64,000 nucleotides of DNA from Acidiphilium rubrum. Lineage in GTDB: Bacteria > Pseudomonadota > Alphaproteobacteria > Acetobacterales > Acetobacteraceae. Numbering within the stretch: the first letter of the stretch is position 1; the number at the start of each line of letters is the position of its first letter. This document shows, piece after piece, positions 34,877-44,410 of the stretch. The translations under genes were made by a program, and so were the position numbers. The DNA is taken from positions 46,068 to 110,067 of the forward strand of contig NZ_FTNE01000013.1 in NCBI RefSeq assembly GCF_900156265.1. The letters are read 5' to 3'. A model generated the notes under the pieces. The model worked only from the letters and a program-made list of their open reading frames with translations, did no database searches and was not told the origin of the DNA.

Positions 34877-36580
34877 ATGACAAATTCCATCCCGTCGAGC
34901 CGGCTGGCGCGCCGGTTGCGCGCTGGCGTGCTACCGGCCACAGTGCTGCTGTGCCTCGGCATGGCGCACACCGCCTTCGCCGGCGCCACCGAGGCAGCAG
35001 GCTCGGAAACCGGCGGCAAAACCGAAGTCGCCGGCAAGACGATCACCGCCAACGTCGCCGTCACCTCGGGCATGATCGAGGCCGCACCGAAAAGCGGCGC
35101 GAACTGGCTGGTCACCGGCCGCGATTACGACAATTCACGCTTCTCGCCGCTCAAGCAGATCAACGCCGGCAACGTCGCGCATCTCACCCCGGTGGCGATC
35201 GCGCAGACCGGCTTCACTGCCAGCTTCGAAACCACGCCGATCGTGGTCAACGGCATCATGTACCTGACCACGCCGATGGTGAACGACAAGCAGGCCCTGG
35301 TCGCCATGAACGCGGCAACCGGCGCCACGCTGTGGACCTACACCTACACCGACGGCACCAACCAGATCTGCTGCGGCCCGGTCAACCGCGGCGCGGCGGC
35401 GGCCGATGGCAACGTGTTCATGCTGACGCTCGATGACAAATTAATCGCGGTCGATGCCGCAACCGGCAGACAGGCGTGGATGAGCACGGTCGCCGATCCG
35501 CGCTACGGCTATTCGGAAACCATGGCGCCCACCGTCTACAAAAACATGGTGCTGATCGGCAGCGCCGGCGGCGAATGGCCGATCCGTGGCTTCGTCGCCG
35601 CCTACGACGTCAAGACCGGCAAAAAGATCTGGCAGTTCAACACCACCAACAAGGAAAAAAGCTGGTCCGGCGATTCCTGGAAGACCGGCGGCGGCACGGT
35701 GTGGACCACGCCCACGGTCGATGCCAAGCGTGGCCTGCTGATTTTCGCAACCGGCAACCCGAACCCGGATCTGAACGGTGCCTCGCGTCTCGGCGACAAT
35801 CTCTACACCGACTCGATCGTCGCCCTGCATGTCGATACCGGCAAACTCGCCTGGTATTATCAGGAAGTGAAGCACGACGTGTGGGATTACGATGCGGTCA
35901 GCAACGTCCTGCTGTTCGACACCAAGGTGAACGGCAAAACCGTCCCCGCGGCGGGTGAGGCCGGCAAGACAGCGTGGTTCTACATCGTGAACCGCGAAAC
36001 CGGCAAATTGATCCGCAAATCCGAACCGTTCGACAAACAAAAGAACATGTTCGCCCAACCCACGCTCGCGGGCGTGCAGATGCTGCCGGGTGCCAACGGC
36101 GGCGCCGAATGGTCGCCCCCGGCATTCTCGCCGCTCACGCACGAGGTTTACGTGCTGGGCATGAATCAGTTGATGACGTTCAGCAACGAAAAAGACAGCC
36201 CGGCCATCCCCGGCCAGATCCGGCTCGGCAGCACCTTCAAGAACGTGCCGCACGGCGTGCAGGATGGCACACTAACAGCCATCAACGTCGATTCCGGCAA
36301 GATCGCCTGGAACGACCACATGCCCCAACCCATGATGGGCGGCGCGTTGGCGACGGCCGGCAATCTGGTGTTCACCGGCGAAGGCAACGGCTGGTTCGAT
36401 GCAATGGACGCCAAAACCGGCAAACGCCTGTGGCGCTTCAACCTCGGCGCGGGCGTCAACGCCCCGCCGATCGCCTACAGCGTCGCCGGCCGCGAATACA
36501 TCGCCGTCGCCGCTGGCGGCAATTTCCAACTCAGCTACCCGTACGGCGACACGGTGGCGATTTTTGCCCTGTCGAAATGA
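34877..36580 (+). CDS. PQQ-dependent alcohol dehydrogenase with lanthanide-type Asp-Tyr-Asp site
   Basis: This 567-residue periplasmic quinoprotein has a signal peptide of about 36 residues and a beta-propeller with W-motif repeats. The vicinal disulfide is Cys165-Cys166. Metal ligands correspond to Glu233 (GGEWPIRG) and Asn294 (TGNPNP). The catalytic Asp337 is followed two positions on by Asp339 (WDYD). The second Asp is the signature of lanthanide-dependent XoxF/PedH-type enzymes, whereas calcium enzymes have Ala, Ser or Thr there. There is no C-terminal cytochrome domain, so electrons must pass to the separate cytochrome at 34394. No pqq biosynthesis genes lie in the window. The alcohol substrate is unknown. 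Confidence 0.9.
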   Translation: MTNSIPSSRLARRLRAGVLPATVLLCLGMAHTAFAGATEAAGSETGGKTEVAGKTITANVAVTSGMIEAAPKSGANWLVTGRDYDNSRFSPLKQINAGNVAHLTPVAIAQTGFTASFETTPIVVNGIMYLTTPMVNDKQALVAMNAATGATLWTYTYTDGTNQICCGPVNRGAAAADGNVFMLTLDDKLIAVDAATGRQAWMSTVADPRYGYSETMAPTVYKNMVLIGSAGGEWPIRGFVAAYDVKTGKKIWQFNTTNKEKSWSGDSWKTGGGTVWTTPTVDAKRGLLIFATGNPNPDLNGASRLGDNLYTDSIVALHVDTGKLAWYYQEVKHDVWDYDAVSNVLLFDTKVNGKTVPAAGEAGKTAWFYIVNRETGKLIRKSEPFDKQKNMFAQPTLAGVQMLPGANGGAEWSPPAFSPLTHEVYVLGMNQLMTFSNEKDSPAIPGQIRLGSTFKNVPHGVQDGTLTAINVDSGKIAWNDHMPQPMMGGALATAGNLVFTGEGNGWFDAMDAKTGKRLWRFNLGAGVNAPPIAYSVAGREYIAVAAGGNFQLSYPYGDTVAIFALSK

Positions 36581-36591
36581 GTTGACAGTCG

Positions 36592-36622
36592 AACCTGCCG
36601 CCCATGATCCGGGCGTCAGGTT
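36592..36622 (+). terminator. Hairpin after the PQQ dehydrogenase gene
   Basis: AACCTG-C-CGCCC and GGGCG-T-CAGGTT pair with one internal mismatch around a 7-base loop, starting 12 bases after the stop. The T content downstream is low, so it may act as a transcript stabiliser as much as a terminator. Confidence 0.55.
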
Positions 36623-36749
36623 CGTTGGCGTTCCGTCCGATCTTGTTCGGAAGGTTTGAGCGATGCGCGCGCCGTTTTCGAGCGATATGCGTATAAGTTG
36701 ACGCGCTAGCGGCGCCATAATCCCGTGAAATCGATCGATAAAACATAAA

Positions 36750-36784
36750 CCTAAAGCGTTAAGCTGAAAGTATAACGCTCTAGG
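36750..36784. promoter_or_regulatory. Inverted repeat upstream of SorC-type regulator
   Basis: CCTAAAGCGTTA (36750-36761) and TAACGCTCTAGG (36773-36784) are 12-bp arms with one mismatch and an 11-base spacer. It lies 138 bases before the regulator start within the otherwise empty gap 36623-36921. It could be an operator or a dispersed repeat. No other feature was recognised in that gap. Confidence 0.45.
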
Positions 36785-36921
36785 TACCGGTTCGCCTTAA
36801 TTTCACGCCACCCGCCACCCGCCACCCAACGCCCTCACAACCCCTCGATTTCCATTGACAGTACCCGGCCTCACTGATTATTCCATCGAACCATAAATAA
36901 ATAATCACCCAGAAGGTCACG

Positions 36922-37887
36922 GTGGCAAACGATCGAGGAAACCGGAGTGGCGGCGATGATGCCGAGTTGGCGACGCGCGCGGCCTGGCTCTATTATGAGG
37001 CGTCGCTGACCCAGGCCGAGATCAGTGCGGAGTTACGGGTCCCGCCGGCCAAGGTCCAGCGCCTGATCGCGCGCGCGATGCGTGACGGCCTGGTCCGAAT
37101 TCTGATCGAAGGCGACATGGCCGGTTGCCTCACGCTCGAGCGCGCCTTGTCCACCGCGCATGGGCTCAATTTCTGTCGTGTCGTGCCGGCAATCCCCGGC
37201 GTCGCTCCGTTTTCCGGCCTCGGCCGGGCCGCGGCGGCCTATTTATATGGCGCGATCGAAAGTGGCGCGCATCGCATCATCGGCGTCGGTCATGGTCGCA
37301 GCCTGGCCGCGATGGTCGATCACATGCCCCATATCGAGCGGCCCGATCTGACGCTGGTGTCCGTGATCGGCGGCGTGCCGCGCCGGGTCGGCGCCAATCC
37401 GTTCGATGTGGTGCATGCCCTGGCCGAAAAGACCCATGCGGCGGCTTGGGTCATGCCGGTGCCGTTCTACGCGAACGACGCGGACGACCGGGAGGTGCTG
37501 TTGCGCCAGCGCGGCGTGACCGAGACGCTCGATCTGGCGGCGCGGTCGAGCTTGTTTGTCATGGGCATCGGCGAGGTCACGGAGTCGGCGTTTCTCTGCC
37601 AGAGCGGCATGATGCTGGCGAGCGAGATTGCCGAGGCGCGGGCGCTCGGCGCGGTGGGCGAGGCGTTCGGCACCTTCTACGATCAGGCCGGCCAGCGCAT
37701 CAGCACGACGCTGCACGACCGGGTGATTGCGGTGGACATGGACGCGATGCGCCATCGCGAGGTGCTGATGGTCGCGGGTGGCATCGAAAAACTGGCGGCG
37801 TTGCGGGCCATGCTGAACACCGGCCTGCCGACCGGGTTCATCACCGATGAGCCAACCGCCCGCGCGCTGCTTGGCGCCACGAAGTGA
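36922..37887 (+). CDS. SorC/DeoR-type sugar-responsive regulator
   Basis: This 321-residue regulator has an N-terminal helix-turn-helix (ASLTQAEISAELRVPPAKVQRLIARA, about residues 28-53). A SorC sugar-phosphate-binding domain follows with the motif GVGHGRSLAAMVDHM and a late VAGGIEKLAALRAML. SorC proteins respond to phosphorylated sugars. The GTG start has AAGG 5 bases upstream. It heads a four-gene operon whose kinase could make the effector. Confidence 0.9.
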   Translation: MANDRGNRSGGDDAELATRAAWLYYEASLTQAEISAELRVPPAKVQRLIARAMRDGLVRILIEGDMAGCLTLERALSTAHGLNFCRVVPAIPGVAPFSGLGRAAAAYLYGAIESGAHRIIGVGHGRSLAAMVDHMPHIERPDLTLVSVIGGVPRRVGANPFDVVHALAEKTHAAAWVMPVPFYANDADDREVLLRQRGVTETLDLAARSSLFVMGIGEVTESAFLCQSGMMLASEIAEARALGAVGEAFGTFYDQAGQRISTTLHDRVIAVDMDAMRHREVLMVAGGIEKLAALRAMLNTGLPTGFITDEPTARALLGATK

Positions 37888-37948
37888 CAAAGTACCGCGC
37901 CATGGCCGCAATCTGGCACGGTTTCGCCGCTTTTCAGGAGATGAGCCC

Positions 37949-38998
37949 TTGAGCGAACCGACCTGGCGCTGCGCCGTCATCGCCGATGATTTCATGCTGC
38001 CCGCCATGTTCGAATCCGCCATCCACGCCGCCTGCGGCGATGCGGTCGCGGTGCGGTCGATGCAGCTGCCCTGGCCCGATCAGCCGATGGTGCAAGCGAG
38101 CGACGCACCCGCGCTTGCCGGCATCAGGGAGTTCCTCGGCGATCCGGATGACATCGCAGCCTTCATCGGCGAGTCCGAAATGGTGGTGACGCATCTCGCC
38201 CCGCTCTCGGCCAGCGTCATCGCGCGTCTGCCCCGCTTGCGGCTGATCGGCAGCGTGCGCGGCGGCCCGGTGAACATCGACCGCGCGGCGGCCAAGGCGC
38301 GCGGCATCGAAGTGGTCAACACGCCCGGCCGCAACGCCAGCGCGGTGGCGGAATTCACCATCGGCTGCATCCTCGCCCAGACGCGCCAGATCACCGTCGC
38401 GCACGAGGGGATGCGCCGGCGCATCTGGCGCGGTGATCTCTACCGCGCGGACCGCACCGGGCGTGAATTGCGGGAACTCACGGTCGGCATCGTCGGCTAC
38501 GGGCAGATCGGCCGGCGCGTGGCCAAGCTGCTCGCACCGTTCGGCTGTCGGATCATCGTGGCCGATCCCTACGCAACCCTCGCCCCGGAGGATGCCGCCG
38601 CCGGCGTCACGCTCTGCCCGCTCGCCACGCTGCTGGCCACCGCCGATGTCATTACGCTGCACCCGCGCGTCACGCCGGAGACGACCAACATGATCGATGC
38701 CGCGGCCATCGCCACAATGAAGCGTGGTGCGATCATCATCAACACCACGCGCGGCGCGATCATCGACTATGCGGCACTGACCGACGCTCTCGCGTCCGGC
38801 CAGCTCGGCGGCGCAGCGCTCGATTGCTACAGCATCGAACCGCCGCCCGATGACTGGGCGCTGCTCGACCTGCCGAACGTCACGCTGACCCCGCATATCG
38901 CCGGCGCCTCGCTCGAGAACGTGCGCGTCGCCACCAGCATGATCGCGACCGAAATCCACCGGTTCATCACCGGCCTGCCGCCGCTGAACCCATGCTAG
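37949..38998 (+). CDS. D-2-hydroxyacid dehydrogenase (PGDH-like) of sugar operon
   Basis: This 349-residue NAD enzyme has GYGQIGRRVAKLL near residue 184, the substrate Arg in HPRVTPETTNMID, NTTRGAIIDYAAL near 262 and catalytic His in TPHIAGAS near residue 310. I chose TTG 37949 because CAGGAG lies 8 bases ahead; no ATG fits. It is placed between the regulator and the kinase, its stop overlapping the kinase start by 7 bases. It probably oxidises or reduces a phosphorylated sugar acid; the substrate is unknown. Confidence 0.9.
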   Translation: MSEPTWRCAVIADDFMLPAMFESAIHAACGDAVAVRSMQLPWPDQPMVQASDAPALAGIREFLGDPDDIAAFIGESEMVVTHLAPLSASVIARLPRLRLIGSVRGGPVNIDRAAAKARGIEVVNTPGRNASAVAEFTIGCILAQTRQITVAHEGMRRRIWRGDLYRADRTGRELRELTVGIVGYGQIGRRVAKLLAPFGCRIIVADPYATLAPEDAAAGVTLCPLATLLATADVITLHPRVTPETTNMIDAAAIATMKRGAIIINTTRGAIIDYAALTDALASGQLGGAALDCYSIEPPPDDWALLDLPNVTLTPHIAGASLENVRVATSMIATEIHRFITGLPPLNPC

Positions 38999-40233
38999 CC
39001 CTCGGCATCGATATCGGCACCTCCGGCGTGCGCACGGTCGCGATCGATCCGGCCGGCGCAATGCAGGGCCAGGGCAGTGCCCGCATCGCGGCCGAGGCCA
39101 GGCGCGACCCCGCTGCAATCTGGCGCGCGGTTGGCGAAGCCCTGGATGCGCTGCGCCCGTCGATCGACATGGCCGCCATTGCCGCCCTCGCGGTCGATGG
39201 TACGTCCGGCACCATGATCATGACCGATGCCGCCGGCGCGCCGACCGGCCCGGCCACACTCTACAACGATCAGGCGACGCCGGCCGCCGTCGCGCGCATC
39301 GCCGCAATCGCCCCGCGCGACAGCGCCGCCCACGGCACCACCTCACCGCTGGCCCGCCTGCTCGATGGCGCAGAACCCGCCAGCGGACATCTGGCCTTGC
39401 ACGAAGCGGATTGGATCACGCATCGCCTGGGCGGACCACTCGGCGTTTCGGATGCCAATAATGCGCTGAAAACCGGCTACGATCCGGTCGCCGGCGCCTG
39501 GCCGGGCTGGATCGACCAGCTCTCCCTGCCCGTCGCGCTGCCCCGCGTGGTCGAACCCGGCACAATCCTCAGCACGATCGCGGCCGCCATCGCCGCGCGT
39601 TTCGGCTTCGACCCCGAATTGCGCCTGGTCGCCGGCACCACGGATGGCTGCGCCTCCTTCCTCGCAACCGGCGCCGACCAGCCGGGCGATGGCGTCACGG
39701 CACTGGGCTCGACGCTGACGCTCAAACTCCTGTCAAACCAGCCGGTGTTCGCGCCGGATTACGGCGTCTACAGCCATCGGCTGCTCGGCAATTTCCTGCC
39801 CGGCGGCGCATCGAGCGCCGGCGCGGCGGTGCTCGCGCGCTATTTCACCCCGGCGCAGATCGGCGACCTCAGCCGCAGCATCGATCCGCGCCGGGACTCC
39901 GGGCTCGACTACTACCCGCTGCCCGCCCCCGGCGAGCGATTCCCGATCAGCGACGCCACCCTCGAACCACGCCTGTCACCGCGCCCGGCGAACGATGCGC
40001 TGTTCCTGCACGGCCTGCTCGAAGGCCTCGCACGGATCGAGGCGCTGGGATACCGCAGGCTGGCCGCCCTCGGCGCGCCCCGCCTGCGCCGCGTCCTCAC
40101 GGTCGGCGGCGGTGCGGTCAACCCGGTATGGACCGCGCTGCGCGCCCGCATTCTGGGCGTCAATGTCACCGCCGCCGCCCAGACCGAGGCCGCCTATGGC
40201 ACCGCGCGCCTCGCGCTGCGGGGGCTGGCATGA
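38992..40233 (+). CDS. FGGY-family carbohydrate kinase
   Basis: This 413-residue kinase of the FGGY/xylulokinase superfamily has the N-terminal phosphate loop GIDIGTSGVRTVAID, AVDGTSGTM near residue 66, and the C-terminal ATPase motif TVGGGAVNPVWTALRARILG. At 413 residues it is shorter than the usual 480-500, mainly in the second domain. ATP-dependent phosphorylation of a sugar or polyol is expected. It is tightly coupled to both neighbours by overlaps. Confidence 0.9.
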   Translation: MLALGIDIGTSGVRTVAIDPAGAMQGQGSARIAAEARRDPAAIWRAVGEALDALRPSIDMAAIAALAVDGTSGTMIMTDAAGAPTGPATLYNDQATPAAVARIAAIAPRDSAAHGTTSPLARLLDGAEPASGHLALHEADWITHRLGGPLGVSDANNALKTGYDPVAGAWPGWIDQLSLPVALPRVVEPGTILSTIAAAIAARFGFDPELRLVAGTTDGCASFLATGADQPGDGVTALGSTLTLKLLSNQPVFAPDYGVYSHRLLGNFLPGGASSAGAAVLARYFTPAQIGDLSRSIDPRRDSGLDYYPLPAPGERFPISDATLEPRLSPRPANDALFLHGLLEGLARIEALGYRRLAALGAPRLRRVLTVGGGAVNPVWTALRARILGVNVTAAAQTEAAYGTARLALRGLA

Positions 40234-41075
40234 TGCGGGTAGGCGAAATCCCCGGCCTGTCCGCCCTGGCCGAGGATGCCGATGCGTTCCTGATCGACCA
40301 GTTCGGCACGATCCACGACGGCGAACGCCCCTATCCCGGCGCCATCGAATCCCTGCGCGCGATCCGTGCCGCGGGCAAGCGGATCATTCTGCTCTCCAAC
40401 TCTGGCCGCCGCGCCCCCAACAACAACGCCCGGCTCGATGCCATGGGCTTCACGCCCGATTGCTACGATGCCTCGCTCTGCTCGGGTGAAATCGGCTGGG
40501 CCGCGCTGCACGAAGACCCTTTGCCCTGCCTGCAAAGCCGCTGCCGTGTGCTGCTGCTGGCGCGCGATCCAGCACTCGACATCCTCGATGGGTTCGACAT
40601 CGAAGCGGTCGACAGCATCGAACAAGCCGATCTGATCATGCTGGCCGGCTCGCAGACCGATCGCTACGGTTACGACGCGCTCTGGGCGAACATCCGCCCC
40701 GGCATCGCGCGCGGCGTGCCGCTGGTCTGCACCAACCCCGATCGGCTGATGCTGGCCGGCGGCACCTTGCACCCTGGCGCCGGCACCCTCGCCGAAGCCT
40801 ATCGCAACGAGGGCGGCTTCGTCCGCTGGTACGGCAAGCCCCACCCGAAACTCTATCAGGCGGCGTTCGCCCTGCTGCCCGGCGTGCCGCGCGCGCGTAT
40901 TTTCGGCGTGGGCGACAGTATCGAACACGATATCGCCGGCGCCGCCGCGCGCGGCTGCGCGAGCGTGCTGGTCCGCACCGGCATCATCGCCGGGCTCGAC
41001 GATGCAGCACTCGAAGGCGAAATGATCCGCTTCGCGAGCCGCCCAACCGCCGTCATGGCAAAATTCGAGTGGTAG
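40230..41075 (+). CDS. HAD class IIA phosphatase (TIGR01459-like)
   Basis: This 281-residue HAD hydrolase has motif I DQFGTIHDG (Asp at about residue 20; the usual second Asp position reads Thr-Ile-His-Asp). Motif II is LLSNSGR and motif III/IV is GKPHPKLY ... GVGDSIEHDIAGA. It belongs to the NagD-like class with a large C2 cap. It starts 4 bases before the kinase stop. Substrate is probably a phosphorylated intermediate of the same pathway. Confidence 0.88.
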   Translation: MMRVGEIPGLSALAEDADAFLIDQFGTIHDGERPYPGAIESLRAIRAAGKRIILLSNSGRRAPNNNARLDAMGFTPDCYDASLCSGEIGWAALHEDPLPCLQSRCRVLLLARDPALDILDGFDIEAVDSIEQADLIMLAGSQTDRYGYDALWANIRPGIARGVPLVCTNPDRLMLAGGTLHPGAGTLAEAYRNEGGFVRWYGKPHPKLYQAAFALLPGVPRARIFGVGDSIEHDIAGAAARGCASVLVRTGIIAGLDDAALEGEMIRFASRPTAVMAKFEW

Positions 41076-41084
41076 TCTCGCGCT

Positions 41085-42710
41085 CTACGCCGCCGAACGG
41101 ATCGCGGCCTTGCGGATGTCGGCATCGACCCCGTCCGCAAAGCTCGCGAAATTCGCCTCGAACCGGCCGATCAACTCCGCCGCCTGGCGGTCATAGGCCG
41201 CCTGATCGGCCCACGCCTGCCGCGGATTGAGCAGCGTGCCCGGCACGCCCGCGACCGCATCGGGGATCATCAGGCCGAACGCCGGATCGGGATGAAAACC
41301 GGCATCATCCAGCGCGCCTGAAAGCGCCGCGTTCAGCAGCGCGCGGGTATGCGCGATCGGCATCCGCTTGCCGGTGCCATAAGCGCCGCCTGACCAGCCG
41401 GTGTTCACCAGCCAGCACGACACGTTGTGCTCGGCGATCAATTTGGCCAGCAATTCGCCATACACACGCGGCTCGCGCGGCAGAAACGGCGCGCCGAAAC
41501 AGGTCGAAAACGTCGCCTGCGGCTCGCGGCCGAGCCCTTTTTCCGTCCCCGCCACCTTGGCGGTATAGCCTGACAGGAAATGATACATCGCCTGCGCCGG
41601 CGTCAGTTTCGCGAGCGGCGGCAGCACGCCGAACGCATCGGCGGTCAGCATCACCACATGCTTCGGCTGCCCGCCACGCCCCGAGCGTTCCACGTTCGGG
41701 ATAAACTCGATCGGATAGCACGAGCGGGTATTCTCGGTCAGCGTCCGGTCGGCCAGATCAACCACCCCGCGCGGGTCCGCCACCACGTTTTCCAGCACGG
41801 TGCCGAACCGGTGCGACGCCGCAAAAATCTCCGGCTCCGCTTCCGCCGACAGATCGATCACCTTGGCGTAGCAACCGCCCTCGAAGTTGAAAATCCCGCC
41901 TTGGCCCCAGCCATGCTCGTCATCCCCGATCAACCGCCGCGCCGGATCGGACGAGAGCGTGGTCTTGCCGGTGCCGGACAGGCCAAAAAACAGCGCGACG
42001 TCCTCATCCTTGCCGACATTGGCGCTGCAATGCATCGGCAGCACGCCGCGCTCGGGCAGCATCCAGTTCATCACCGTGAAGATCGATTTCTTGATCTCGC
42101 CGGCATATTGCGTCCCCGCGATCACGATTTTCCGCTCCGCGAACGACAGCGCGATCGCCGTGCTGCTGCGCACGCCATCGATCGCCGGGTCCGCCTCGAA
42201 TTCCGGCGCGTGCAGAATGACGTAATCAGGCGTGAACCCGGCCAATTCGCTGGTCTTCGGGCGGATGAACATGTTGCGCGCAAACAGCGCCTGCCAGGCG
42301 TTGGTGGTGATCAGCCTTACGCAGATGCGGTTGTCAGGATCGGCGCCGGCGAACAAATCCTGGCTGAAAATCTCGCGATCCTGCAAATACGCCTGCACGC
42401 GGCCCTTCAGCGTCGCGAAATGCGCGCTCGACAGTTTCTGATTGACCTTGCCCCACCAGATATCCTTGGTGGTGGCAGGCTCATCGACCACGAATTTATC
42501 GGCAACCGAACGCCCGGTATGCACGCCGGTCTGCACCATCAGCGCGCCATCCGCCGAAAGCCGCCCCTCGCCGCGCCGGATCGCATGGGCGACCAGCGCG
42601 GGCGCGGTCAAATTGGCGTGCAGCACCGCAACCCGCCCCACGCCGGAGCAGGCGAGATAGGCGGCGTTGTGCACGGTACTGTCGATGGCAGCATGATCGG
42701 ATGCGTTCAC
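41085..42710 (-). CDS. pckA: Phosphoenolpyruvate carboxykinase (ATP)
   Basis: This 541-residue enzyme converts oxaloacetate plus ATP to phosphoenolpyruvate, the first step of gluconeogenesis. ATP-type signatures are present: TGVHTGRSVADKF, the kinase-1a loop FFGLSGTGKTTLS near residue 235, LIGDDEHGWG and NTGWSGGAYG. Length fits the family (about 535). A GTG start at 42710 is preferred, with AAGGGA about 11 bases upstream; the open frame runs a further 31 codons. It is close to chvI-chvG, a known alphaproteobacterial neighbourhood. Confidence 0.96.
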   Translation of the reverse strand: MNASDHAAIDSTVHNAAYLACSGVGRVAVLHANLTAPALVAHAIRRGEGRLSADGALMVQTGVHTGRSVADKFVVDEPATTKDIWWGKVNQKLSSAHFATLKGRVQAYLQDREIFSQDLFAGADPDNRICVRLITTNAWQALFARNMFIRPKTSELAGFTPDYVILHAPEFEADPAIDGVRSSTAIALSFAERKIVIAGTQYAGEIKKSIFTVMNWMLPERGVLPMHCSANVGKDEDVALFFGLSGTGKTTLSSDPARRLIGDDEHGWGQGGIFNFEGGCYAKVIDLSAEAEPEIFAASHRFGTVLENVVADPRGVVDLADRTLTENTRSCYPIEFIPNVERSGRGGQPKHVVMLTADAFGVLPPLAKLTPAQAMYHFLSGYTAKVAGTEKGLGREPQATFSTCFGAPFLPREPRVYGELLAKLIAEHNVSCWLVNTGWSGGAYGTGKRMPIAHTRALLNAALSGALDDAGFHPDPAFGLMIPDAVAGVPGTLLNPRQAWADQAAYDRQAAELIGRFEANFASFADGVDADIRKAAIRSAA

Positions 42711-42804
42711 GTCGATGGACTTCCCTTGGATTCGTTGATCAGCAATGTCGTTAGACGCATATATGAAACGCCTTTCGGCTTTTGCCAAACCCGAAACACG
42801 CAAT

Positions 42805-43521
42805 TCATACCTGCGTCGGCGGCGCGATATTGTTCATTTCGATCATTAATTCGCCGTAAACGCGCAAGCTTCGGCGTAACGCCACCCGCAACACCCGATC
42901 CTCACGCGCCAGATCGAACCCGTCGGCGTCCAGCGTCACCATCCGCCAGCCATCCCCGGCACCGCCATGGCGATGCGCCATCGCATCGATCTCGCCGGCC
43001 CGCTCCCGGTTCGCCGCCGCCATCGCCGCCTCGGCCGCCGCCTCGTCGCACAGCGCCTCGGTCATCGGGCCAAGCCGCGCCACATCGAGCGTCGCGGCCC
43101 GGGCAAACCCGCCGACATACCGCGCCGCCACCGTGCTCAGCCGATACACGCCGAAATCGCCAAAACCCGCATAAAACTTGGCATAGGGATGCACCGCCAA
43201 ATACCGCGCCCGGTCCGCCGGATCGTCCGACCGCTCGGCATCACACACCAGCGACAGCCGCGGGCTGGTCTGCGGATTGACCTCGGTCGCCGCCCCGCTC
43301 ACCATCAACGCACATCGCCCATCCCGATCGAGCGCCCGGGTATGCGCCGATAATTGCGACAGCAGCACGATCACCGCGCCATCCAGCGTCACCGCCGGCG
43401 TCACCAGCGCAAGCGCGGGATACTCATCCTCGATCACCGCCAGGCTCGCCGCCCGCGCAGCCCGCAGCAACAGCCGCGCTTCACGATGGATGTCGTTCTG
43501 TGGTTCCCTCAGGTCTTGCAT
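42805..43521 (-). CDS. HugZ-like / pyridoxamine-phosphate-oxidase-fold protein
   Basis: This 238-residue protein has an N-terminal split-barrel FMN-binding-like domain ([24 protein letters not shown] strand pattern, then [12 protein letters not shown] and GRCALMV). A C-terminal DUF2470-like helical part ([20 protein letters not shown] region, [22 protein letters not shown]) follows. This combination is found in HugZ-family haem-degrading or haem-binding proteins. It lies between pckA and chvI, divergent from chvI across 66 bases. Haem oxygenase activity is possible but unproven. Confidence 0.8.
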   Translation of the reverse strand: MQDLREPQNDIHREARLLLRAARAASLAVIEDEYPALALVTPAVTLDGAVIVLLSQLSAHTRALDRDGRCALMVSGAATEVNPQTSPRLSLVCDAERSDDPADRARYLAVHPYAKFYAGFGDFGVYRLSTVAARYVGGFARAATLDVARLGPMTEALCDEAAAEAAMAAANRERAGEIDAMAHRHGGAGDGWRMVTLDADGFDLAREDRVLRVALRRSLRVYGELMIEMNNIAPPTQV

Positions 43522-43587
43522 TGTTGCCTTATTCCCGTCACGTCACTGCACCATTGTTACGTCCAAATCCCCGCTGAAGCAGAGACG

Positions 43588-44289
43588 ATGAAACATACAA
43601 TTGCCCTGGTTGACGATGACCGCAATATCCTTGAATCGGTCCAGATGACGCTGGAACAGGAAGGCTTCCTGGTCCGCACCTATACCGATGGCGAATCCGC
43701 CCTCCAGGGCCTGATGGCCCGCCCGGTCGACCTCGCCGTGCTCGATATCAAAATGCCGCGGATGGACGGCATGGAACTGCTCCAACGCCTGCGCGCCCGC
43801 TCCGCCATGCCGGTCATCTTCCTCACCAGCAAGGACGACGAACTCGACGAATTGATGGGCCTGCGCCTCGGCGCCGATGACTACATCACCAAACCCTTCA
43901 GCCAGCGCCTGCTGCTGGAACGCATCCGCACCCTGCTGCGCCGCAACGAGGCCAGCCGCGCCGAAGGCTCCGGCGCCGCCCCCACCGGGCTGATCGCGCG
44001 CGGCAACCTCACGCTCGATGAAACCAAACACCAATGTCTCTGGAAAGGGCTGGATATCCAGCTCACCGTCACCGAATTCCTGCTGGTCAAAGCCCTCGCT
44101 GCCCGCCCCGGCATGGTCAAATCCCGCGACCAGCTGATCGACGCCGCCTACGGTGAAAGCGTCTACGTCGACGACCGCACGATCGACAGCCATATCAAAC
44201 GCCTCCGCCGCAAATTCCGCGCCCTCGATGAAGAGTTCGACCAGATCGAGACGCTCTATGGCATCGGCTATCGCTACAAAGAGGCATGA
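43588..44289 (+). CDS. chvI: Response regulator ChvI
   Basis: This 233-residue OmpR-family regulator has an acidic pocket DDD near residue 9, phospho-acceptor Asp in [13 protein letters not shown] near residue 53, and TSKDDE and TKPFS further on. The winged-helix domain contains [25 protein letters not shown] and [13 protein letters not shown]. The sequence is close to ChvI, the acid- and envelope-responsive regulator of alphaproteobacteria. It is separated from its kinase gene by 121 bases that contain a half-copy of the AT-rich repeat. Confidence 0.93.
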   Translation: MKHTIALVDDDRNILESVQMTLEQEGFLVRTYTDGESALQGLMARPVDLAVLDIKMPRMDGMELLQRLRARSAMPVIFLTSKDDELDELMGLRLGADDYITKPFSQRLLLERIRTLLRRNEASRAEGSGAAPTGLIARGNLTLDETKHQCLWKGLDIQLTVTEFLLVKALAARPGMVKSRDQLIDAAYGESVYVDDRTIDSHIKRLRRKFRALDEEFDQIETLYGIGYRYKEA

Positions 44290-44332
44290 TGGCGCTGGGT
44301 TCCCGGGCACAGGCGGAAAGGCGCAGCAAGGA

Positions 44333-44375
44333 CTTCTTTTTCGTAAAAAGGAAGCAAAAAACTTTTGTTAATCTA
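44333..44375 (+). repeat. Half-copy of AT-rich element between chvI and chvG
   Basis: The 22-nt hairpin (44333-44354, one T-to-C change near the loop and a G-T pair in the stem) is followed by GCAAAAAACTTTTGTTAAT. The right half is missing. It occupies the gap between the response regulator and its kinase, 44 bases after the chvI stop. Confidence 0.85.
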
Positions 44376-44410
44376 GCGCGCAGTTGGTTTCACTGCGCGA
44401 CCCTATCCGC

